From: Apostichopus japonicus
Taxonomy: Eukaryota; Echinodermata; Holothuroidea; Aspidochirotida; Stichopodidae
DNA: 64,000 bases
Assembly: GCF_037975245.1 (NCBI RefSeq)
Contig: NC_092579.1
Span: forward strand, 17,791,678 to 17,855,677
Reading direction: 5' to 3'
Position 1 is the stretch's first letter. Each line of letters opens with the position of its first letter. A program made the translations under genes and the position numbers. Of this stretch, positions 52,809 through 64,000 are shown piece after piece. The notes beneath the pieces are model-generated. The model saw nothing but the letters and a program-made list of their open reading frames with translations, was not told the origin of the DNA and made no database searches.

Positions 52809-54262
52809 TCGTTCTTTGGATGAGTTGATATCAACCAGTAGAGATTTACATCTGCAGTGCCTATTGTGTGAAACTGAAGATCACAATACATTGTATCCCA
52901 TGCAATGTGGCTGTATGATGCCCTCATATTCCTAAGTTTCACATGGTACCTAAGGCTGAGAGGATGGACCCGGGTTCAGTTGAAAGAAATTGTGGAAAGG
53001 TGATTCTTCCGATAAGAGTTTGTTTATTTTGAGGTTGTCTGAATCTTCTTGGAACTATTGTAGTTGGTAAAAGCTCCGGTAGTCAAAATCGGGATCGTCA
53101 ATTTTTTTTTGTATAAGTCATCATGTGGATGTACCAGTACACAAACTGGCATTGTTTTCCATACAAGTCAAAGGTCATCTGAGGTCAAAATCTGTAAACC
53201 TTGGTAATGTGATGACTTACTACCTATTTATGTAGGCCCATCTTTTTGAGTAAAACAAATTAATTTCTCTTGGAGGTCAGATTTGACTTGTGGGTACTTT
53301 CGTCCTTTTCTAAACACTTTTAAAATTCCTTACAAAATTCCTTAATAGCTTGGATGAACATCATAACATACATGTGTGTTCACTTTAGTAAAGTAATGAT
53401 AATGAAATATTGTCGTGAAATTTTTTCTTTACAAATGTATATCATTGGCAATGATTGTCAAGTACCTAAAATCTTGTATACATTGAAAATTATCTCATTT
53501 AGAGGCAATCTTTTCGAATATTTTAATGCAAGAGACATGCTTTAGATACCAATCAAACTATTGGCAGTAACATCAGCTATGAAATTTTCCTCAAGTGACA
53601 TTGTTACAGTACCATATTGTGTCTGTTTTGCCCCCTCACCACGGATGCCAAAAACTAAGCGGCAAGTGGGAAACAAGTTTTGGATGAGAGTATAAAGGGA
53701 AAATAAAGCTAATCCATCTTGGAGGTGAAAAGTTTTTATATTGCCATGCAAAGAGCACAGAAATATATAGTGGATACTGGATCAGAATTTTATGTAAACT
53801 GTTTGTGTTACTGGATTAAGGACATCATATAGACATTCTACAGCAGATCGCTAAAACCTTATTGGCAGACACAAAATATTCAGTCTGTGTATATCGAAGG
53901 TTCCAATGAAGTTGTTCAGTGCATAAGACGAGTTGTCAGAGCACATGCCCTTCCAATCACAACTTAATCTTTCTTTTGCTTACCTTTTGGATCTGAGGGT
54001 GATAAGTTTTACAGAACAATAGCAAATCAAATGACAAACATAACAATGTAGCCAGCGTGTTACTGGTTGTGTGTAGTATTCCAATACCATTACAGTCATA
54101 ATATGTGCTGAATGAGTGTGGTATATTGTACCAATGAACCCCCCCCCCCCCCGATTAACTCAAATTATTATTATTATTAGTAGTATTTTAATATTCTTCC
54201 ATCTCATGTTGTTTAGCCCTCTCTACTATACAGCATTATGTTATCATAATAATTATCTGTGA

Positions 54263-54634
54263 CAGTGGCGTAGGAAGGTACTTTTGAGTGGGGGGGCTGA
54301 AGACTGATGGCCGGCCTGGGAGAGGGGTCTAAGGGGAGGGGGTGTCCCCCTCCCCTTTGGAATTTTTTTGCATTTCCAGGTGGCCTCAGATGCAATTTGG
54401 TGCAATATAGCACACTTCAACACCCACTCCATTTTGTAAAGAATTTTGCATTTTCACCTGGCCTTAGATGCAATTTGGTGCTTCAAATGAGATTTTTTTC
54501 TCATTTGGAAATGAAAAAGGGGTTTTCTGACTTGCGGAGCGGGGGGCGGAACGATACTTCCGCCCCCCCCCCCCCCCATATTTTTCACTGAGGGGGCTAG
54601 CGCCCCCCCAGCCCCCCCGGTTCCTACGCCCTTG
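54263..54634. mobile_element. Complete hAT-type MITE, 372 bp
   Basis: The left end is CAGTGGCGTAGGAAGG. The right end, on the minus strand, is CAAGGGCGTAGGAACCGG. An exact 8-bp target duplication, ATCTGTGA, flanks it (54255-54262 and 54635-54642). The interior has long G and C runs and two related ~60-bp blocks (each ending GATGCAATTTGGTGC). It encodes nothing and is non-autonomous. A fragment of the same family is at 361-465. Confidence 0.92.
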
Positions 54635-56965
54635 ATCTGTGACATGTTTTAGACTACAAGCTAAGGGAATGCTCAAAAAGTTGTGAAGTAGTATTCATGT
54701 TATATTTGGCAGTATCACTACTGAAAACAGATCAAAATAAAAAATAAATAAATAAATATAAACGTTATGTGGCATGCCTGTTAATTTGTTATTATTCTCA
54801 GTACTATTTCTGAAATTTGACATATTTCATTGAATCTGCTCCCTGATGAAGAACTTTTCATCGGTTTATCCAATGTGAGAGACAGGTTTCTATAGACTTG
54901 CATGACTTTATACCCAGAGATGAAGATGGAAGGTGAGGAGAAGGAAGCAAGCACCCACATCATGTGACCCTCTCTTTAAAAATGGTTTTAGTTGCACAAC
55001 ACTGATTTATACTTTGAGTCTCAATTACCAAATTTGAAAGATGCCTAGAAATATGAATAAATTGCCAGAGTTAGATGAGCAGTTCTCTAGACACTTACTG
55101 TAGCTGGTGCAGAATTCAAAGTGAGGGTTGTGACCCTTCTAGGATGACCATAACCTTTTGTAGGGCCAACAGAACTTTACAAGAAAATGGAAATTGCTGA
55201 CAGTTGTGGAAAAATTTAATAAAAAATTACTTTTTGCAAAATATAAATATCCTGTCTTATCTCTCATCTTTTTTATTCTGGTTGATGACTTGACCAACAA
55301 ATAATTGGGTAATTAAACACTGACTGAGCTGTGCTGTATTATAACCACAAGTATATACCCTTCTAACTTTGGGGAGAAATATACTGAAATCTGTTGGTAT
55401 TAGTGTACTTGACAAGTTCACACATTTAAATGCTGTAGTTCATTATGAAGATCTTTGGCAGCATCTTACCACTTGAGATGACAGACGATGTGCCAAAAAT
55501 AGTTTGAGGTCTAATCTAGGCTAGGTTCATTAATTCAGGTTGGCGGAAATTAAACCGCCGAATAAAGGGTAAGTATGCATCCAAGCACCCTTAATAATAG
55601 CAGCACTTCTCAAATATCTCAACCCCCCCCCCCTTCCCAAATACCCCCATTCCAAGGCCAGTACATCCACCACTGGCAGGTTGCCAAGGTGATCAAGGTC
55701 AAACTTGGGGTCACATTTGGATGCACTCTTAACTTGCAACTATGGATGTGATACCATATCTAGTATTTCAAGCCGGTTATATCTTTGTTCTGTTGGTATG
55801 TACTTGCTTGGGTTCTTAATGAGATAACAATGTCTATGATGTCAAAAATACGTAATACAGAGTAAGTAAAAAGACACACATTTTCACTAGGATATAAAAT
55901 ACTGAAATGTATTCATTGTATCTGGATAAGAATGTTACACAGAATTAAGAAGCTGCTGTAGCTAGTTATTCAATCAATGTGCATAACAAACTCCACATTA
56001 AACCTTAGACGTTGTCATACAGTACCTAATAAGGAAATGTCACATGTACAGAATGAAGACAGTCTTCAAAAAATGAGGCAAAAATTACAAAAATATGTAA
56101 GTCTTTGGTAAAAATTTATTTCTACTATTACAATCACAATGCATTTCTCGGAAATCAGAAAATATTTAATTAGATGGAGCCCAATTTACTCTCATTATTC
56201 ACGTTTCCCTATCTCCATCACACCCCCCCCCCTTCTCCCTCCACTCTTGGGATTCCAGTGCTCCAACGGGATTGCATTGGTTGATAAATACAAGAGGCTG
56301 CTCTAATTGAGCCCAGCATAGACACGATTGCTCTTTCAATGATAGTCTAGAGGAAAATGTATTTGATACTGATGACAGAGGAACACAATCTAAGCATCTC
56401 GATAAAAACTTACCTCAAAAATATTACTTTCAGGCTTTTAACATTTTAATTTGTATATTTACAGTAAACTATGTAACTGTAATTCATACTACACAAATCT
56501 ATTGTGTTTAAGGAAAGCATCCCCATAAATCTTGCAAATGGTCCCAAATTTGAGTACAAACTTTGACAGCCATGTAAAAACTGTTAATGTGTAAAATTGC
56601 ACAGATTGCCATATTTTCCATTTTTGTCTAAAAGCTAATGAAGGGCTTGTTGGGTAAGGGGTTTCCTAGGGTAACGCCTTCAGTGACAACGAATAAGTTT
56701 ATATACTGTTCCTCTGAGCAATTACATCTATATATAGTAGTTACTAACTGTAACCACACCCCACCCCCTAATTCCTAATCCATGTATGTTACTTTGTGTT
56801 CAGATAATATCAGTTCAATACTTTTCTATACATGAACACTAATCGCAGAACAGAACTAAACTATCTTTCTTTGTTTCACTAGTGATAACCAAACTGCTCT
56901 CTGTTAATAATTTCCACATGAATGCCTTTATTTCCATTGTGGGGTACACTGCATAAGTCTGTTCT

Positions 56966-59282
56966 TCATGCCTTGGCATATGGATCTGGAAGTACCAAGC
57001 CTTCCTTAGCCTCAAAGAAAGTGTAAGAGAGAGTGATTGAGTCAACTTTCCCCATCTTTGGGTCTTCAGCAAATTCTGGGTCGATATAGAAGAAAACTGG
57101 CATATCAACCTGTGGGAAGGAAGAGACACTGTTATGTGGTTAAAATGTCAGATTATTCAGATCAATTTGCAGCTTAAAACAGGAATGAAATCATGTATTT
57201 CCTTAACTTTGCACGTGACTCTATTGTCATGGTCACTTGCCCGACTCTAAGTCGATACTGGCATCCAACCAGTCTCCCCCCCCCCCCCCTCCTCCTCCCA
57301 TTCTACTGCGGAAGTAGTTATTAGCACAACTTTGCATATAAGACCTTATTACAGATGTAACTTTCAGTCAAAATAAATAGTAAAAATGCCACAGAATGCA
57401 CCATGCTATACTTTTTTTAAATTTTCCCTACATGTAGGTGGGCTTCACCAAATCCAAGCACACAACACTCCATATATTTCTGGATTGGCATCTGTCTCTA
57501 TTTTAAAACCTCTGCTTCCCTGATCTGGATAAAAAATGTGACCAACATCTCTCAATAGAAAACTTTACACGGATTTCCTAGTATGAGAATGCCTTCAATG
57601 TATGGTATCATACTGTTTGAAAAAGAAATTCTTCCCAATGGCCGTACTTCACTAAAAAGGGTTGACCCAAGAAATATTATGTTGTGTATATGCTTTAATT
57701 TACTTTTAGAAGTACTCTGAACTCAGTCAAAGAAAATAGCAGACTTTGAATTTTTCTATGACCCATCAGAATTCATCATTACCCGACCCAGTTATTCACA
57801 AACACACCTTTGGTTGGCTGCTTTAGTTTGATTAATTGTATAAAATTGGATAAAATTGCCAAGTGCAGAAAGCAGAAAGCTGCTTTAGTTTACTACTGCA
57901 TTGGAACAATAACATACCTGCTCATGAGGGTTGAGTCTTTGCTCTTCAAAACAGAAACATTGTATTTTATTAAAGTATTGTCCAGCGTCGAATGGAACCA
58001 CATTGTAGGTAGAAATCCCGATAATGGGTTTATCTGTTGGGTTTATTGCTGAGTAAAATGCTAAAGCTGTTTCTCCAGGAAAAACCTTCAAATGAAAGAG
58101 AATAAAAGGAAAAGTTTTTCAACATTTCAAATGTACAGGAACTGGAACTAATTTTTAACGAATGTCATATTAATTGGAGCAAAACATACTGTAAGATTAT
58201 ATCATGTTTTACTTTCTTTAAACAGTTTATTGTCCATATGAACTTTGTGTAATTTTGTGAATCAAAAGTTTTCATTAGCATACCTTGATTTCTGTCTGCT
58301 GTGGCTTGAAATTCCACCTCATACTGGCAGCTGTGTCGGCATTGAATCGAATGACCAGCGGTCGACCTGCTACTGGACTCATGCTACCTACTTTATCCGC
58401 ATCTTGACCGATCTGTACCTCTCCTCCTAGACCTGTTGCCTATAGGTACAAAGGCCAAGTAGAAATTTGATGAAAATATTTGGCAACAACAGCTATTGTT
58501 TACATACAAAAAAACTTATTATGTGATCATTGAGCCTTTCAATTTAACACACCTTAATCTCACCATGAAAACAATCAATCTACTTTAACTATAAGTACAA
58601 CAACAACAACATAAATTATTAGAAAGTATGCCCAGAGGAATTGTCCACAGTCAAATTATGTGAAGATTCATGGAGATATACACATAATTAACCTAGCTGC
58701 ATGGAGCTCCATCTTGATAATTTCAGTTACTACAGTTGTCTGGAGATACTGTACTTTATGTTAAATGCCACATCAATGTTCACATTGACCTAGAAAAACT
58801 TACTTTGCCCCCCCAAAAAAGGAAAAAAAAGGATATTTTGTAGGCTTAAAATTAAAAATTGAAATTACCTGACAAAAGACTGTATAAAGGGGAACTGCTG
58901 CATAAGAGAACCCCACCACTAAGATTGCACCAGCTAGAACGTACATCATAACCGTCCTATTTCTCTGCCTCCATCCAGATGGGACAGACGACATGAAACG
59001 CACAGATTTGTTATCAATAGTTCTAAAATTGACGTCGACAAGTTTACATGATAGCATGTTTCTAGAGAATGAAGACAAATTTCTAGATGACAAGGTTCCT
59101 GGGAGTAACCTGTCCGGTATTAAACTTGTTCTTGTCGATAATTTATTGTGTGGGATAAAGGTTTCCCTTCTGTTTACGCAAAAAGATGGACTCCACCCCT
59201 TGAGAGACTTGTTTGGAAAAGATCTCCACAAGGACATTCTCTGACAAACAGAGAGACCCAATCTGCTTTGTAGTAGAGACAT
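56966..59282 (-). CDS. COX11: Cytochrome c oxidase assembly protein COX11
   Basis: Exons on the minus strand are 58869-59282, 58284-58439, 57918-58085 and 56966-57109, giving 293 aa; all are phase 0 with GT-AG junctions. COX11 is a mitochondrial inner-membrane copper chaperone that delivers copper to the CuB site of COX1 from the intermembrane space. The N-terminus is long, basic and Ser-rich (presequence). RNRTVMMYVLAGAILVVG at about 108-126 starts the single membrane segment, followed by YAAVPLYTVFCQ with the conserved Cys137. The soluble domain has RFNAD, WNFKPQQTEI, PGETALAFY, NPTDKPIIGISTYNV, the copper-binding CFCFEEQ (Cys233, Cys235) and VDMPVFFYIDPEF. Met at 59280-59282 is the first in frame; a splice acceptor (TTTTGCAG at about 59339) lies upstream, so a 5' UTR exon probably exists. 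The TTG further upstream is not a plausible start. Confidence 0.97.
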
Positions 59283-59339
59283 GATAGTAACAATAGCTGG
59301 AAAGAGCCTGACAACTGAAGAAAATTCACTCAAGTCTGC

Positions 59340-61187
59340 AAAAGAAAAATGAAGTATGCAAAATTAAAATATGCACCAAAGTTTGACACAAATTTGTGGG
59401 GAACAAGTCTTAAAAGGTTCCTCATAATGTTACTGTAAAGCTCTGTTGATAGTTAAGTCATTTATACTGAGGAGCAGATTACTGTACATTTATAACCCTT
59501 ATCATTAGCTTGCAGAGCAGACAAATTCACTTACTCAAATGTATCCATTCTGAATATGTAAGATTTGACAACTGTTTACAATAATAAATAACATTACTGT
59601 TGGTGTTCTTGTATTGCTGTAAGCGGTGTGAAATGAATGTGCAGTAATGAAATTTATCGTGTGACAATGAACTACTGTAAGTACACTGATTGGCCAACAT
59701 GAACCTCTGATGATGTCATGAAGCCATTATGAGAGGTCTTTAAAACTTAGTGACATACTTAGTGGCCTTGTACTGTAGCCAAGCAGAATCAACGACATAT
59801 ATAGTTTACAATACTACTGTGCATACCAAGCCTAAAACAAATTTGATTGACCACTTGTCATCAAAAAGAATCAGCAGTGTTACTTGATTACAAAACCACA
59901 GCGTGCTGAATAATCTACAATGCTTTTTTAATCTTTATTTACTCGCTTTCCCAGTACACAGCTCACTGTCAATCCCTCACTCCCACAGGTGCTCCCAGAA
60001 TATATCTGACACTGTAGTATATTTAATATGGAAAAGACAAGATCACAGAGTTAATGTTAACTACAGTAGTGTCCACCCTTGGCTATGTCTGATGTCCAGA
60101 TTTACCAGACTATTGCGGGCAAAGTCTGCTCTACTAATCAGCGAGAGCGAACATGTTTCTTGTAATGGGCATATTATACCCATGTATTTGGCAGAGATTT
60201 GTAAAGCTCATTTGGCAGTTATTATTTTGTTTAACCTGGTCCCTGGTCAATGAACATTGAATGCTGATGATGTAGTAAAGTAAAGGAATGCTCTGATAGC
60301 ACTTTCAAAGCATTTACTTAAAAAAAAGTGTATGTTAAAGTAATAACTGTTATAAATATCTCAATGCAAAGACACATCTATGGTCTAGCCTAGGCCTCTT
60401 GATAACTGCAAACTTGCAATGCTCGGAATGTGGTGTTTTTCAATTTTAGAAATTTAAAATCGAGCTCGAACAGTTCGCACTTGGCTTTACATAAATTTAA
60501 GCTAGTTCCTGTAATTGCGTTTGATATAACCTAAAACCTGTGTCGCATACGTCGAACGGCTCATTTGGTCTATCATACACTAGGCCTACTATAGGTCTAT
60601 GTAAGGTAATGTATTATTGTAAGTAGCGGAACTGATACCTATTCTTAATCAGGTAAAACGGTTATGTCATAAAGTGGTAAAAGCAAGCATACTCCATATG
60701 CTTATTATTTAAAGTTGTCATAGCGAACTTATTCAAACAAGCAGAGACAAAGTGTGCCATTTATGCATATTACCTTGTTAATTATGTTCTTGATAAGCAG
60801 ATTACGACATTTGTGCGTACTTATGTAACGTTGGACCGCATTCGCGAGCTGATTCCTCACGTGTGTATTATATCGACCCTTACAAGTAACATATACATAT
60901 TACACAACCGTTTCATCAACTTGAGTTGATCTAGGTTGCAAATATAATCATGTTTGGAGCGGTAAAATGTTGGAATATTGTGTGACAGTTAATTATACTG
61001 CATTGATGATTGTTAAAGCTAATAGATAAAGAGCTGGCATTGCTGAAAGTTGCACATCCCTCTTGAAAAATCCAACGGCCAAACTTGCATGAGAAATGTC
61101 ACGTACGTAAAGCGTAGTTGAAACCAAGAATCTAACTCGGTAAATATTCATTCCAGCCAGTTGGGACAATATCCTACTAAGTGCTTT
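59340..61187. other. Upstream of COX11; no recognised gene
   Basis: Expected to contain the COX11 promoter and a non-coding first exon. The sequence is of ordinary composition, without arrays. I could not identify the first exon or any other coding sequence. Confidence 0.5.
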
Positions 61188-61488
61188 CAGGCGCGTAGCC
61201 AAGGGGGGGGGGGGGGGCGAAGGGGGCAGTGGCCGCCCCCACCCCCTTGAGCATATTTAAAAAATTTGTTTTAATGTTTTTATGATATCGCTAGTAATTT
61301 CAAAAGAGAAAATGCTAAGATGCAACTTACAAGGCCTGGGAAGGGCCATTTCCAGCGATCTGGGAGGCATTCCCAGCCAAAATTTTCTTGTACGCTTCGC
61401 GCGAATCATGGTGGCGCTACGCTTAGATAATTTGCAATGCCGTATCTACGGCTCTGATAGTTTGCCTACATTTTCGCCCTCCCTATTA
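61188..61488. mobile_element. Truncated hAT-type MITE related to 18711-19003
   Basis: Starts with the same terminus, CAGGCGCGTAGCCA, but in the opposite orientation relative to the interior of the complete copy. It shares AGAAAATGCTAAGATGCAAC, AATTTTCTTGTACGCTTCGC and GGTGGCGCTACGCTTAGATA. Similarity stops after TTCGCCCTCCCT and the second terminal repeat is missing. Confidence 0.8.
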
Positions 61489-63052
61489 CCATTCAGCTCA
61501 GTTTGACATCAATTTTGGTATACAATTTTGCAGTCAGGCTTGTAGGCTCAAATTAGTTTCACCAGCCCATGAACTTTCCCTTGTATATTATAATCATGGG
61601 GTATATGGGCGTCGGCTGGGGCCCAGGATTTCAAAGGCCAGAGGGACTGGAGAGGAAGAGGCGGTGGTCAGCAAAATTCAAATTTCCCCAAAATGAATTT
61701 AGCTAGGGGCACAAACCTTTGAGGGAGGGCCAGAGGCTAATCAATGACTTTATAAGGAGTGGCTGCGCCTTGAGGTCTTTGAGGTTGCCTCCGATGTTGC
61801 GGGGGAGGGGAGGGGAAGTGTAGACGTCAGATGGTGCAGATGGTGAGTCATATTTATACAATAAAGTATGCCTCTAAATAACTTGCTCTAACCGAAATGT
61901 TGGGACAATAAATACTCTTGATTAAATCTGCTAGGTTCAAGATGGGATGTACACCGAGGCTGTGTTCAATTACTTTCCATTTTATACCTACTGACGATGG
62001 GATCATGCAGGTGGGGGACATGCCCCCTTCCACCTGTTCTCAACATCTTAGTCGATTCTTTGTCCTAGTATTCAGATATCATGTTGTGGAACATTGAAGT
62101 GAGATCACTAAGTTTTCTTAGAACATGTTACAGTGGCGGATTCAGCATTTAAAGAAATGAGGGGTTGTTGTCCTGGGGTCTTTGCCGACTCCCATGTAAC
62201 CTTTCTGTGGATTATCCACCCCCGACCCCCGTTATGCACACACAACAAAATACATTTTAAACGTGAAGTAGTGCATTCTGAGGCATGTTTTGGCTATAAA
62301 TTAAGTTTTATAATTCTTAGATTATATAGGTCTACACTTAGAACTGTTAAGAACTACATTTAATATTTTCTTGGAGTTGAAAAATGAGCTCATACCCCTC
62401 CCCCTCCCACACCTCTCCCTTCATCTGCACCTGCTTGTAATGAGTAACGGAATAGATCGGTCACATGCCCTTATCAGTTCTTCAATATAGTATGTATACG
62501 CAAACTTACATAGCCCCCGAAATGTGAAACACGGAAATAGGTATACGGCCTACGTACGTCACGCCCTGAAGGGAAGCCCAAAATATACAAACGATTGGAT
62601 GAAAGGTATCAAAATATGATCATTTTTAATACGTACCAAAGCGTTACATTTTATGAAGTAAAAATAACAATGCATCGTTAACGAAGTTCGTCTAGTCGTT
62701 CCCCGAAAGTGTCATGTACTGTAGAAGTTAATACAATACATGTTTCGTATGGATCAGATGAGTTTGCCACACACACACAAATTCTAAATTTCTATGAAAG
62801 CAAACATATACACACCACACACCTTGTATACCCAGATTGAATACAGACACTACCCAAGAGTTAAGACTTGTTCTACAAAATATGTAGAACCCTACAATAC
62901 AATTGTCACTTTCGAGACATACAGAACTTTCATTGTAACTTCTCTGAACTTAATAAATGCAAACTAGTTGTTAAATTTAAACATTAATGTGGGTAGAAGG
63001 TGTTTCCCTTTAAACGGGACACATACCCAAACAGTATTGCTTGCTCAATATG

Positions 63053-63098
<46 letters not shown>

Positions 63099-63703
63099 GA
63101 ACAATTCCACTCCCTCCCCCCCCCCCCCCAACCCAGATTTAGTGGGGGTTTTTGTTGACACACAACACACAGCTAAAGATTTGATCAACTCTCAATATGA
63201 CATCATCTTCAATTGTTATGCTTTTCATGATTTATTATTTATTATTATTTTCTATCATAGAGATGCGTTTTATAAAATAATAATGGATAAGAAATATTCA
63301 TGCCTCTTAATATGACCTAATGTTACCATTGGTTTCGGTGTTAAAATTGTTAACATTGTATTTTGAAAAGTGAAGAAAAAATAAAACCAACATAAGGAGA
63401 GTGAAAGATTTTAGATCCGAGAGGCACCATAACATCACGAATTTACAAAATGACAGCTCCAATGAAGGCACGACATTAAACTATAGGATATCTCCCAAAT
63501 GGAACAAGATATGTCTTCGCTGTTTGGTCAAGCTGTTCAAGACAGATGTATCTCTCTCACAATAATGATAGTTGTGTCAATTTTAAAATCCATTTTAGTA
63601 TCAGCTCTGGTTGTTGGACTCCAACCATGAGTCTCAGCTGAATGTGCCGGTCTGGCCACTATCGTTACACGAGTTGACGAAAAGTGGGATAATTTCCTTT
63701 CTT
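61489..63703. other. Right-hand spacer; no recognised gene
   Basis: Contains G-rich and C-rich transposon-like scraps; CAGTGGCGGATTCAG at about 62132 looks like one hAT end. There is a (TA)n tract at 63053-63095 and a C run near 63117. A segment near 62270-62340 (TGCATTCTGAGGCATGTTTT, ATAGGTCTACA) resembles 5080-5120 (TGCATTTCGAGGCATTTTTA, ATAGGTCTACA), another dispersed repeat. No coding sequence recognised. Confidence 0.5.
63053..63095. repeat. (TA)n microsatellite
   Basis: A TA run of about 40 bp in intergenic DNA. Confidence 0.9.
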
Positions 63704-64000
63704 TATTCATTCATTCATTCATTCATTCATTCATTCATTCATTCATTCATTCATTCATTCATTCATTCATTCATTCATTCATCCATCCATCCATCCATTC
63801 ATTCATTCATTCATCCATTCATCCATCCATTCATTCATTCATTCATCCATCCATCCATTCATTCATTCATCCATGCATTCATGCATTCATTCATTCATCC
63901 ATCCATCCATTCATTCATTCATCCATCCATCCATCCATCCATTCATTCATCCATTCGTCCATTCATTCATTCATCCATGCATTCATGCATTCATTCATTC
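63704..64000. repeat. (TTCA)n/(TCCA)n tetranucleotide tract
   Basis: Pure TTCA repeats to about 63780, then a mosaic of TTCA and TCCA units with occasional TGCA, continuing off the right edge of the window. Confidence 0.95.

Larger units (their letters stand above)
52627..56965. other. Intergenic region between convergent TXN2 and COX11
   Basis: Both genes end here, so it holds two 3' UTRs. Candidate poly(A) signals are AATAAA at 52803-52808 (TXN2) and, on the minus strand, TTTATT at 56927-56932 and 56115-56120 (COX11). A complete hAT MITE lies at 54263-54634. Poly-C runs occur at 54138-54152, 55622-55632 and 56223-56232. I see no further coding sequence. Confidence 0.6.

Noticed and set aside
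59283-59333. N-terminal extension of COX11 starting at a TTG codon
   Set aside because: TTG is not a usual animal start and an acceptor-like TTTTGCAG lies just upstream; the ATG at 59280-59282 is preferred.
62132-62440. Complete hAT element starting CAGTGGCGGATTCAG
   Set aside because: I could not find a matching right terminus or an 8-bp target duplication.

Overview
Eukaryotic genomic DNA, almost certainly from a marine invertebrate. The genes are intron-rich, the intergenic DNA carries many small DNA transposons, TA microsatellites and poly-G/poly-C runs, and the proteins are animal-like. I lean towards an echinoderm (holothurian-like), from the general style of the repeats and the protein sequences. 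That is an impression and not a proof.

Genes. (1) Three head-to-tail SLC23 (nucleobase/ascorbate transporter, NAT) paralogues lie on the minus strand. Only exon 1 of the leftmost copy is inside the window (1429-1590). Two complete 12-exon copies follow, at 4588-20217 (591 aa) and 24196-35183 (598 aa). I spliced both by hand; every junction is GT-AG and in phase, and ten of twelve exons have identical or nearly identical lengths in the two copies. Both have lost the NAT signature and the TM1 Gln-His pair, so their substrate is uncertain. (2) A mitochondrial thioredoxin (TXN2) is on the plus strand at 49483-52626. (3) The cytochrome c oxidase copper chaperone COX11 is on the minus strand at 56966-59282, convergent with TXN2.

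Layout. 1-1.4 kb: 34-bp minisatellite and transposon scraps inside intron 1 of the first SLC23 copy. 1.6-4.6 kb: spacer. 4.6-20.2 kb: SLC23 copy A, with inverted repeats, a tRNA-derived SINE, a hAT MITE and two tandem arrays in its introns. 20.2-24.2 kb: spacer with a 145-bp tandem repeat. 24.2-35.2 kb: SLC23 copy B, with a 600-bp (TTCG)n array and a 55-bp hairpin satellite in introns. 35.2-48.4 kb: a transposon-dominated block containing a duplicated ~2-kb segment whose two copies each carry a different hAT insertion, a tandem PIF/Harbinger-derived element, and several GTTTAGACAAC minisatellite modules. 49.5-59.3 kb: TXN2 and COX11. 59.3-64 kb: spacer ending in a long TTCA/TCCA tetranucleotide tract.

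The most unusual feature is that three tandem arrays have been built out of exon-intron junctions. Intron 1 of TXN2 is almost wholly composed of ~44 copies of a 33-bp unit that spans its own 5' splice site. In SLC23 copy A, the 3' splice sites of exon 4 and exon 11 are each embedded in tandem repeats that copy the acceptor AG together with the first exon bases. I found no prokaryotic features, CRISPR arrays or viral genes.
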